Shown here in pieces: positions 1 through 6,103 of a stretch of DNA of 9,561 nucleotides; position 1 is the first letter of the stretch, and the number at the start of each line of letters is the position of its first letter. The notes under the pieces were generated by a model. That model saw nothing but the letters and a program-made list of their open reading frames with translations, was not told the origin of the DNA and made no database searches. Origin of the DNA: UBA993 sp964436815 (GTDB taxonomy: Bacteria > Bacillota > Dethiobacteria > DTU022); NCBI GenBank assembly GCA_964436815.1, contig CAYTER010000066.1, forward strand, positions 1 to 9,561. Direction: 5' to 3'. Made by a program: the position numbers and the translations under genes.

Positions 1-33
1 AAGCCTGATGATCCCGAGGACTTCATACTGTAG
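1..33 (+). CDS. C-terminal tail of an upstream gene, product unknown
   Basis: The first 33 bases read as ten codons (KPDDPEDFIL) and a TAG stop, open to the left edge. The stop lies 11 bp before the ATG of the next gene, whose ribosome binding site follows directly, so this is probably the previous gene of the same operon. The fragment is too short to identify. In related Clostridia the next two genes often follow an HdrA-like or MvhD-like (hydrogenase iron-sulfur subunit) gene. That would suit this position but is inference only. A chance reading frame cannot be excluded over such a short length. Confidence 0.4.
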   Translation, partial: KPDDPEDFIL

Positions 34-44
34 AGGTGGGTGAT

Positions 45-1058
45 ATGTCAGCGATGCTTTTAAATAAAGATAAATGGCCGGAATTTGTTGGAATGTTGAC
101 TGGTAAAAACCTCTGGGCTCCCAGAATGGAAGGCGAAGCGATGCGTTTTGCCCCTGTAGCTGAAGGTGATACCGTGGATCTGGACTACAACAACACACGG
201 GTGCCTCCCAAGGGGGCGGCCTTTCCTCAAACCGAGACAATGTATCGATTCCAGCTTGGTAATTTCGAAATGGAAGCACCAGAACTGGAAAAGGAAATAA
301 TCCTGCTTGGGGTTCGCCCCTGTGACGCCAGGGCGATGGCGATCATTGAAAAACTATTCCGCTGGGGCGTTGATGATCCCTATTACCTGAAAAGGCGGGA
401 GATGGTTACGCTTGTTGGACTGGCGTGCAACGAGCCCGGTTTAAATTGTTTCTGCCCCTCAGTAGGCGGGGCTCCTGATTCTACGGAAGGTCTCGACCTG
501 CTGATGTATGATATTGGTGACAGTTACCTGCTGGAACCACTTACAGAGAAAGGTAAGGCGCTGCTAAGTGGAACAGAGGAAATGCTCACTGATTCCGGCG
601 CTGATGCAACCAAGACAAAGGACAAACTGATGGCTGCGGCAAAGACTAAAATCAAGCGTACTGTTGATCATGAAGGTATTCCGGAAGGATTGTCCGGCCT
701 GTGGGAAGATCCGCTTTGGGAAAAAGTCTCGGCGTCCTGTATCGGTTGTGGAACTTGCACTTATCTTTGTCCGACCTGCCATTGTTTCGATATCCAGGAT
801 GAAGTGGAAGGTTTCGAAGGCAGGCGCTGCCGGATGTGGGATTCCTGCATGTTTGAAGAATACACTTTACATACTTCAGGACATAATCCTCGGCCGACTC
901 GCCGCGAGCGGACCAGGAACCGTATTAACCACAAATACAACTACTATGTCGATAAATTTGATGTTATCGCCTGTGTGGGCTGCGGGCGGTGTATTAACCT
1001 TTGTCCTGTCAATATCGACATTGTTGAAATCTTAAGACAGGTGAAGGAGGCGCTGTAA
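45..1058 (+). CDS. 4Fe-4S dicluster electron-transfer protein (AsrA/FlxB-like)
   Basis: This is a 337-aa cytoplasmic iron-sulfur protein of the family that includes anaerobic sulfite reductase subunit A and hydrogenase or flavin-oxidoreductase beta-type subunits. It should relay electrons between a flavin subunit and a catalytic partner. The N-terminal domain carries the family signatures GVRPCDARA (about residues 89-97) and CNEPGLNCFCP (128-138). Two C-terminal ferredoxin motifs follow: C232-x2-C235-x2-C238-x3-C242-P, with extra cysteines at 245 and 247, and C310-x2-C313-x2-C316-x3-C320-P. Between them is RRCRMWDSC with cysteines 262 and 268, and a basic GHNPRPTRRERTR stretch. I chose ATG 45 over the in-frame GTG at 36 because the GTG lies inside the ribosome binding site AGGTGGG. 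The stop overlaps the ATG of the next gene (TAATG), so the two are translationally coupled. The exact partner complex is not visible. Confidence 0.85.
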   Translation: MSAMLLNKDKWPEFVGMLTGKNLWAPRMEGEAMRFAPVAEGDTVDLDYNNTRVPPKGAAFPQTETMYRFQLGNFEMEAPELEKEIILLGVRPCDARAMAIIEKLFRWGVDDPYYLKRREMVTLVGLACNEPGLNCFCPSVGGAPDSTEGLDLLMYDIGDSYLLEPLTEKGKALLSGTEEMLTDSGADATKTKDKLMAAAKTKIKRTVDHEGIPEGLSGLWEDPLWEKVSASCIGCGTCTYLCPTCHCFDIQDEVEGFEGRRCRMWDSCMFEEYTLHTSGHNPRPTRRERTRNRINHKYNYYVDKFDVIACVGCGRCINLCPVNIDIVEILRQVKEAL

Positions 1059-1903
1059 TGACCGCTGAAAACCCTTATATCCCCTTTACGGCAACCATAG
1101 AGGATAGCTGGCATGAAACAGGCGGCGATCGCTGCATAAAAACCTTCAAAGTAGTTTTTGACGATCCTGCGGTACGAGACAGCTGGAACCATAAGCCCGG
1201 GCAATGCGCCATGATTGGCGTGCTTGGTGAAGGCGAAAGTATGATATCAATCTCCTGCTCACCGACTGAAGGGAAATTCTTAAGATTTTCGGTGATGAAG
1301 ATGGGTAAGGTAACCCAGGCATTGCATAAGCTTGAAACAGGCGACAAAATTACTGTGCGCGGGCCTTACGGCAACAGTTTCCCGGTGGACGATTGGCAGG
1401 GTAAAAAAATCCTCACTATCGGTGGTGGCATCGGCCAGGCGCCTTTGCGCCCGATTGTTGAATATGTTAAAGCAAATCGGGATAAGTATGCCGGATTAAC
1501 GATGATCTATGGAGCGCGTTCATCAGGGGATCTCTGTTTTAAGGGCGAGTTTGAGGAGATGAGCAAATGTGACGATCTTTCCTGCCACCTGACCATTGAT
1601 ATCGAAGAAGATGGATGGGGGCATAATGTAGGGTTTGTCCCGCAGATGCTTCTCGACCTTAATCCTTCTCCAGAAAACACTATTGCTGTAACCTGCGGCC
1701 CGCCGATCATGATCCGTTTTGTTCTTGAGAATTTAAAAAAATTAGGATTCACTGACGAGCAGATCTATACCACCCTTGAAAACAGGATGAAATGTGGTAT
1801 CGGTAAATGCGGTCGCTGTAACGCCCAGGGTATGTATGTATGCAAAGACGGTCCGGTTTTCAGTTATTCCGTGCTTAAAGAGCTACCGGAAGCGTTCGCT
1901 TAA
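1058..1903 (+). CDS. FAD/NAD(P)-binding oxidoreductase with C-terminal 2Fe-2S motif (AsrB/FlxA/PyrK-like)
   Basis: This 281-aa protein belongs to the ferredoxin-NADP+ reductase superfamily, in the group with anaerobic sulfite reductase subunit B and dihydroorotate dehydrogenase electron-transfer subunit PyrK. It should exchange electrons between NAD(P)H and the iron-sulfur partner encoded just upstream. An FAD-binding beta barrel spans about residues 8-110 (KPGQ at 46-49, the SISCSP flavin region near 64-69, RGPYG at 101-105). The nucleotide-binding domain begins with IGGGIGQAPLRP (121-132) and has the CGPP motif at 213-216. A 2Fe-2S site is formed by C246-x4-C251-x2-C254-x7-C262. The ribosome binding site AAGGAGG lies 7 bp before the ATG. 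Family members that follow asrA in sulfite reducers are themselves followed by asrC. Here a terminator follows, so dedicated sulfite reduction is unlikely and an Hdr/Flx-type role is more plausible. Confidence 0.87.
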   Translation: MTAENPYIPFTATIEDSWHETGGDRCIKTFKVVFDDPAVRDSWNHKPGQCAMIGVLGEGESMISISCSPTEGKFLRFSVMKMGKVTQALHKLETGDKITVRGPYGNSFPVDDWQGKKILTIGGGIGQAPLRPIVEYVKANRDKYAGLTMIYGARSSGDLCFKGEFEEMSKCDDLSCHLTIDIEEDGWGHNVGFVPQMLLDLNPSPENTIAVTCGPPIMIRFVLENLKKLGFTDEQIYTTLENRMKCGIGKCGRCNAQGMYVCKDGPVFSYSVLKELPEAFA

Positions 1904-1935
1904 AATTTAAAAACAACAATCAAGTCTAACTAATC

Positions 1936-1971
1936 GGGACAGTGGAATTAATTTCACTGTCTCTTTTATTT
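1936..1971 (+). terminator. Intrinsic terminator after the FeS/flavin gene pair
   Basis: Arms 1938-1947 (GACAGTGGAA) and 1952-1961 (TTTCACTGTC) form a 10-bp stem with one G-U pair and a TTAA loop, extendable by GG/TC at the base. CTTTTATTT follows. The hairpin starts about 33 bp after the flavin-protein stop and ends the first operon, separating it from the promoter at 1994. Confidence 0.85.
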
Positions 1972-1993
1972 AAAAACAAAAGGATTTTCTTGC

Positions 1994-2022
1994 TTGTCGG
2001 TATATACGCATTGTGCTAAGAT
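1994..2022 (+). promoter_or_regulatory. Predicted sigma-A promoter of the rseC-like/asd/hydA/aroF/tyrA unit
   Basis: The -35 element is TTGTCG (1994-1999) and the -10 element is TAAGAT (2017-2022), separated by 17 bp, with TG one base upstream of the -10 (extended -10). The start site would fall near 2029, inside a palindrome. The position directly after a terminator and about 50 bp before the first ATG supports it. The -35 matches the consensus only in part. Confidence 0.55.
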
Positions 2023-2047
2023 TGTTTAACAATAGTAAAGGTTTACT
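2021..2047. promoter_or_regulatory. Two abutting palindromes at the promoter start region (candidate operator)
   Basis: Positions 2021-2033 read ATTGTT-T-AACAAT, a perfect inverted repeat with a 1-base centre that overlaps the -10 box. Positions 2034-2047 read AGTAAA-GG-TTTACT, a perfect inverted repeat with a 2-base centre. They touch without a gap and cover the predicted transcription start, where a bound regulator would block RNA polymerase. I do not recognise the regulator. The spacing does not fit the Rex or BirA operators as I know them. Confidence 0.45.
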
Positions 2048-2071
2048 CTGTTTTTCGAGGGGGCTCAGGTA

Positions 2072-2524
2072 ATGGAGCAGTATGGACTGATAACCGAAAC
2101 GGCAGGCGAAACTGCTACAGTTAACCTGCAACGGCATTTAACCTGCGAAAAGTGTGGCCGCTGTGGTATTCTCAGCGGTGCGTCCAGACGCGATCTGAGC
2201 GTTGAAGCTCTCAACCCGATTCAGGCGAAGCAGGGACAGCGGGTAATCCTCGAAACTGACGACGTGCAAATCCTCTTTATCTCATTTATGCTCTACCTGG
2301 TGCCCTTAGCTGCCCTGCTGGCCGGTATAATATTTGGTTTGCCGTTGGCCGATCGTCTTCAGGTTACGATTAATCACGAACTTTTTGCCGCCTTGGCAGG
2401 CCTGTTTCTAATGGCGCTGGTATTTCTCTTAATCCGAACCTGGGACAGGAAAGTAAAGCATAACCCAAAATATAAACCAGTTATAACCGGTCTGATCCAA
2501 GATAAACCCGACTGTGGCAATTAA
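2072..2524 (+). CDS. RseC/MucC-family small membrane protein
   Basis: This 150-aa protein is of the RseC (SoxR-reducing system) family. Its founding members act at the inner membrane in SoxR reduction with Rnf/Rsx complexes or in sigma-E control; the role in Bacillota is not settled. The N-terminal cytoplasmic part has the family's cysteine cluster C25-x2-C28-x2-C31 in LTCEKCGRCG, which could bind metal or an Fe-S cluster. Two hydrophobic segments follow at about residues 67-91 and 103-123, joined by a short loop, and then a basic tail (RTWDRKVKHNPKYK), giving a likely hairpin topology. The ribosome binding site GAGGGGG lies 8 bp before the ATG. It is the first gene after the promoter, with asd 41 bp behind it. 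No rnf gene is visible, so the redox partner is unknown. Confidence 0.75.
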   Translation: MEQYGLITETAGETATVNLQRHLTCEKCGRCGILSGASRRDLSVEALNPIQAKQGQRVILETDDVQILFISFMLYLVPLAALLAGIIFGLPLADRLQVTINHELFAALAGLFLMALVFLLIRTWDRKVKHNPKYKPVITGLIQDKPDCGN

Positions 2525-2565
2525 AAAGTGAATGATTGCAGAATATCAATGACGGAGGAAGAAGG

Positions 2566-3594
2566 ATGACAAAACAGTACAATGTAGCAGTAGTTGGCGC
2601 GACCGGGATGGTCGGACAAAAAATGGTTGAGGTTTTAGTTGAAAGGAAGTTCCCCTTCAAACAGCTTAAACTATTGGCTTCCTCGCGCTCGGCTGATCAG
2701 AAGATTAAAGCCGGCGGGAGCGTTTATACAGTTGAAGAACTGAAGGCTGATTCTTTTAAAGGGATCGATTTTGCATTTTTCAGCGCCGGAGAAGCGATCA
2801 GCAAGGATTTTTCACCTGAAGCAGTAAAGCATGGCTCTATTGTAATTGACAACAGCAACGCATTCCGGATGGATACCGAAGTACCGTTAGTTGTCCCCGA
2901 GGTTAATCCGCATAGTGCATTTACTCATAAAGGTATTATTGCCAACCCCAATTGTTCTACAATCCAGATGGTTGTAGCTCTTCAACCCCTGCAAAAGGTT
3001 GCTCCGCTTAAAAGAGTTGTGGCAGCAACCTATCAGGCCGTCTCCGGAGCCGGTAAAGAGGCGGTTGACGAACTTATGGAGCAATGCAGGGCTGTTTTAA
3101 CAGGAGAAGCTGTTAAAGCGGAGAGAATTCCGCACAAAGGGGCAATGAAAAATTATCAGCTGATTTTTAACCTTGTTCCGCAAATCGATGTTTTTACGGA
3201 AGAAGGTTATTGTAAAGAAGAAACCAAAATGGTTAACGAGACCAGAAAAATCATGGGGCTGCCCAAGCTGCCGGTTACAGTTACAACAGTAAGGGTCCCT
3301 GTTATAACAAGCCATTCCATTGCTGTCAATGCCGAATTTGAAACGCAGCTTACAGCAGATCAGGCTCGAGATCTCCTTAGCGATGCGCCGGGGGTTATAG
3401 TCTTGGATAATCCGGAAAAACTGGAGTATCCCATGCCTCTTGACGCAGAAGACCAAGACGCTGTTTATGTGGGCCGGATCAGGACGGACTTCTCAGTTCA
3501 GCATGGCTTGAACCTGTGGGTGGTTTCAGATAATATCCGTAAAGGAGCCGCAACAAATTCGATTCAGATTGCCGAGCTTTTAATCAATCAATAG
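2566..3594 (+). CDS. asd: Aspartate-semialdehyde dehydrogenase
   Basis: This 342-aa enzyme reduces L-aspartyl-4-phosphate to L-aspartate 4-semialdehyde with NADPH. That is the common step to lysine, diaminopimelate, threonine and methionine. The N-terminal nucleotide-binding motif is GATGMVG (residues 11-17). The catalytic cysteine is C130 in NPNCSTIQ, Q157 follows in YQAVSGAG, and the substrate-binding arginine and catalytic base are R243 and H250 in TVRVPVITSHS. Length and motifs fit a complete bacterial enzyme of the Gram-positive type. I chose ATG 2566 because GGAGGAA lies 5 bp upstream. The in-frame TTG at 2536 would place that ribosome binding site inside the gene. The gap to the preceding membrane protein gene is 41 bp with no terminator, so co-transcription is likely. 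Asd is usually beside dapA or an aspartokinase gene, which are not seen here. Confidence 0.95.
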   Translation: MTKQYNVAVVGATGMVGQKMVEVLVERKFPFKQLKLLASSRSADQKIKAGGSVYTVEELKADSFKGIDFAFFSAGEAISKDFSPEAVKHGSIVIDNSNAFRMDTEVPLVVPEVNPHSAFTHKGIIANPNCSTIQMVVALQPLQKVAPLKRVVAATYQAVSGAGKEAVDELMEQCRAVLTGEAVKAERIPHKGAMKNYQLIFNLVPQIDVFTEEGYCKEETKMVNETRKIMGLPKLPVTVTTVRVPVITSHSIAVNAEFETQLTADQARDLLSDAPGVIVLDNPEKLEYPMPLDAEDQDAVYVGRIRTDFSVQHGLNLWVVSDNIRKGAATNSIQIAELLINQ

Positions 3595-3650
3595 CCAGAA
3601 ACACCTGGCAATTTTACCGCGACCGGTAGCCGGAATGTCGTGGGAAAATT
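3594..3650 (+). promoter_or_regulatory. Structured spacer between asd and hydA (two possible hairpins)
   Basis: The first hairpin is GCCAG (3594-3598) with CTGGC (3605-3609), starting in the asd stop codon and followed by AATTTT. The second joins 3610-3622 (AATTTTACCGCGA) to 3638-3650 (TCGTGGGAAAATT) with one G-U pair and one mismatch, and has an inner CCGG-TAG-CCGG helix. They could act as a leaky terminator, a processing site or mRNA stabiliser. The weak U-tracts make full termination doubtful. I see no good promoter in 3595-3690. Confidence 0.4.
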
Positions 3651-3690
3651 TTGTCCTGTAAATAAAATTTATAAGATGGAGGGTTTCAGG

Positions 3691-5073
3691 ATGCGCACTT
3701 TAATCAAGCATGGCCATATTATTACCGCTTCTGACAGCTATCGGGCCGACATTTTGATTGAGGATGAAAAGATTGTTGCTATTGAAGCAAATGCCCAAGC
3801 TTCTGCAGATCAGATTTATGATGCCAAGGGTAAATTGGTTTTTCCCGGGGCGATTGATGTTCATACGCACCTGGAGATGCCTTTTGGCGGCACTGTAACA
3901 GCTGACGATTTTACTTCCGGAACCATTGCTGCTGCAGCAGGGGGTACTACCTGTATTGTCGATTACGCTCTACAGACTCCTGGCAAATCTTTGGGAGAAG
4001 CCCTGGATGCATGGCACAAAAAAGCTGAGGGAAAATGTGCGATTGATTATGGATTTCATGTGGCTGTTACAGATTTAAATGATCAGGTTCTGGCTGAAAT
4101 GCCTTCTCTGATTAAAAAAGGATACCCTTCATTTAAAGTGTTTATGGCTTACAAAGGGGTTTTTCAGGTAGACGATGCAACGCTGCTCAAAGTATTGAAG
4201 CAGTCTGGGGATTCAGGCGGTTTAGTCCTGGTTCATGCAGAAAATGGCGATGTGATCGATCTATTATGCAAGGAAATGATTGCCGCCGGAAAGATCGAGC
4301 CGCTCTATCACGCTTTGAGCCGTCCGCCGCAGGCTGAAGATGAGGCAGTAAACCGGTTTATAACCATGGTTGAATTGAGCGGAGCACCTGCTTACATCGT
4401 GCATTTAAGTGACGCCGGAGCACTGGGACGGGTTGCTGATGCACGGCTGCATGGGTTGCCTATTTATGCTGAAACCTGCCCTCAGTATCTTTTCCTTAAC
4501 CTGGAGCGTTACAAGGAGCCTGAATTTGGCGGGGCCAAGTATGTGATGTCGCCACCTTTAAGAGAACCGGGCAATGAGGAGTTCCTCTGGTGTGGCCTGT
4601 CTTCAGGAACGCTGCAAGTGGTGGCTTCCGATCATTGTTCATTTAATTTTACAGGACAGAAAGACCTTGGGCGCGACAATTATACGTTGATTCCTAACGG
4701 GGCACCGGGTGTTGAAACAAGATTTCAGCTAATGTTTGCCGGCGGGGTACTTGAAGATCGGATTAGCATCAATAAGTTTGTCGATCTGGTTAGCACTGCA
4801 CCGGCCCGCCTATTTGGGCTATATCCGCAGAAAGGAACAGTTGCCGTCGGCAGCGATGCCGACCTGGTAATTTTTGATCCGGAGGAGTTTTTTACGATCA
4901 CTCAGGCCGGACAGCATCAAAATGTTGATTATAATCCCTATGAAGGTTTCAGCGGAAAGGGAGTGCCTGAGAAAGTATTCTCCCGCGGCAGCCTGGTTTT
5001 TGACAGCGGTAAACATGTGGGTAAAATCGGGCATGGTCGTTTTCAACCCCGTAAGCCCTTCAGCACGATCTAA
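3691..5073 (+). CDS. hydA: Dihydropyrimidinase / D-hydantoinase-type cyclic amidohydrolase
   Basis: This 460-aa cytoplasmic metal-dependent hydrolase opens the ring of 5,6-dihydrouracil, dihydrothymine or 5-substituted hydantoins. It has the full binuclear metal site of the amidohydrolase superfamily: H58 and H60 in DVHTHLEMPFGG, the lysine to be carboxylated K149 in SFKVFMAYKG, H182 in VHAENGD, H238 in YIVHLSD, and D314 in ASDHCSF. The stretch NFTGQKDLGRD (about 319-329) and IPNGAPGVE (334-342) are typical of dihydropyrimidinases rather than allantoinase or dihydroorotase. ATG 3691 was chosen because GGAGGG lies 7 bp upstream; earlier in-frame starts fall in or before that site. The gene lies between asd and aroF, 16 bp before the latter. 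No dihydropyrimidine dehydrogenase or ureidopropionase gene is visible, so the true substrate is open. Confidence 0.9.
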   Translation: MRTLIKHGHIITASDSYRADILIEDEKIVAIEANAQASADQIYDAKGKLVFPGAIDVHTHLEMPFGGTVTADDFTSGTIAAAAGGTTCIVDYALQTPGKSLGEALDAWHKKAEGKCAIDYGFHVAVTDLNDQVLAEMPSLIKKGYPSFKVFMAYKGVFQVDDATLLKVLKQSGDSGGLVLVHAENGDVIDLLCKEMIAAGKIEPLYHALSRPPQAEDEAVNRFITMVELSGAPAYIVHLSDAGALGRVADARLHGLPIYAETCPQYLFLNLERYKEPEFGGAKYVMSPPLREPGNEEFLWCGLSSGTLQVVASDHCSFNFTGQKDLGRDNYTLIPNGAPGVETRFQLMFAGGVLEDRISINKFVDLVSTAPARLFGLYPQKGTVAVGSDADLVIFDPEEFFTITQAGQHQNVDYNPYEGFSGKGVPEKVFSRGSLVFDSGKHVGKIGHGRFQPRKPFSTI

Positions 5074-5089
5074 ATGAGGAGCTAAGCAG

Positions 5090-6103
5090 ATGATTGTAGT
5101 TATGAACCCGGGAGCCGGAGAAGAAGAGATTGCCCGGATTACCGGAAAACTGAAAAAAATGGGTTACGGAGTACACCTTTCAACCGGTGAGAACCGCACA
5201 GTAATTGGTGTAATTGGCGAACGCCGGGAAGAGGTCGCCCAGGCGATGGAAGCTATGCCTGAGGTCGAAAAGGTAGTTTTTATATCGCGGCCTTTCAAGT
5301 TGGCCGGCCGTGAATTTCATCCTGAAAATACCGTGGTCAAGATCGGTGATCTGAGCATCGGTGCTGCCGAGCTTGTGGTTATGGCCGGCCCCTGTGCTAT
5401 TGAAGACGAAGAACAGCTCATGCAAGCTGCCGAAGCGGTAAAAGCAGCTGGCGCCAGGGTTTTAAGGGCAGGGGCATTTAAACCGCGTACTTCGCCTTAC
5501 AGCTTTCAGGGTCTTGAACAGCAAGGACTGGAGTATCTTAACCGGGTGCGAAATGAAACCGGTTTATTGATCGTAACTGAAGTTATGGATCAATTTACTG
5601 TTGATGAGGTTGCGGACTGTGCCGATATAGTTCAGGTCGGGGCGCGAAATATGCAGAATTATTTTTTACTGCGGGAACTTGGCCGCATCAGGAAACCGGT
5701 CCTTTTAAAGCGGGGTCTTTCTGCGACGATCGAAGAATGGTTGATGGCGGCCGAATATATACTATCCGGAGGGAACTATGATGTAATCCTCTGTGAGCGG
5801 GGGATCAGAACGTTCGAACCTTATACAAGAAACACCCTTGACTTAAGCGCTGTCCCGCTCGTAAAACAGCTCAGTCATCTGCCGGTGATTGTCGATCCGA
5901 GTCATGGGACAGGGCTCTCTGGGTTGGTACCGGCAATGAGCAAGGCCGCCCTGGCTGCCGGGGCCGATGGTCTGATGATCGAAGTTCACCCCAACCCTCA
6001 GGAAGCCCTATCCGATGGGCCTCAATCACTAACTCCTTTACAATTTAAAGACTTGATCCACGAGCTGAAAGGGGTGGCCCTCAGTGTCGGGCGGATCATC
6101 TGA
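5090..6103 (+). CDS. aroF: 3-deoxy-7-phosphoheptulonate (DAHP) synthase, type I-beta
   Basis: This 337-aa enzyme condenses phosphoenolpyruvate and erythrose 4-phosphate to DAHP, the entry step of the shikimate pathway. Residues about 1-70 form the ferredoxin-like regulatory domain (MIVVMNPGAGEEEI at the start), and the rest is the TIM barrel. Visible motifs are MAGPCAIE with metal ligand C102, KPRTSPYSFQG (K131 onward), VQVGARNMQN (181-190), LLKRGL (205-210), ILCERGIRTFE, DPSHGTG with H272, EVHPNP with E298, and SDG with D309. These metal-ligand positions match those I recall for the Thermotoga maritima enzyme, whose N-terminal domain mediates tyrosine feedback. Similar control is inferred here. 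The ATG has GAGGAG 8 bp upstream and lies 16 bp after hydA. The 3' end overlaps tyrA by 20 bp. Confidence 0.95.
   Translation: MIVVMNPGAGEEEIARITGKLKKMGYGVHLSTGENRTVIGVIGERREEVAQAMEAMPEVEKVVFISRPFKLAGREFHPENTVVKIGDLSIGAAELVVMAGPCAIEDEEQLMQAAEAVKAAGARVLRAGAFKPRTSPYSFQGLEQQGLEYLNRVRNETGLLIVTEVMDQFTVDEVADCADIVQVGARNMQNYFLLRELGRIRKPVLLKRGLSATIEEWLMAAEYILSGGNYDVILCERGIRTFEPYTRNTLDLSAVPLVKQLSHLPVIVDPSHGTGLSGLVPAMSKAALAAGADGLMIEVHPNPQEALSDGPQSLTPLQFKDLIHELKGVALSVGRII

Noticed and set aside
36..44. GTG at 36 as start of the FeS protein
   Set aside because: It lies inside the AGGTGGG ribosome binding site; ATG 45 has the right spacing.
664..1035. Open frame of 123 codons inside the FeS protein gene, and other antisense or shifted frames such as 3097-3456 (-) and 8501-8794 (+)
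   Set aside because: They lie fully inside well-supported genes, show no family motif and lack ribosome binding sites, so they are shadows.
2021..2047. Rex or BirA operator at the double palindrome
   Set aside because: The half-sites TTGTT/AACAA are separated by 1 base, not the spacing of Rex sites, and the distance to GGTTTAC does not fit BirA sites as I know them.
2536..2565. Upstream TTG start for asd
   Set aside because: It would place the GGAGGAA site inside the gene and adds ten residues not expected before the Rossmann strand.
3651..3675. Promoter directly before hydA (TTGTCC with TATAAG)
   Set aside because: The spacer is only 13 bp and the start site would fall in the ribosome binding site.
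3640..3690. Earlier in-frame starts for hydA (3640, 3676)
   Set aside because: They fall in the hairpin region or on the ribosome binding site; ATG 3691 has a GGAGGG site 7 bp away and the usual family N-terminus.
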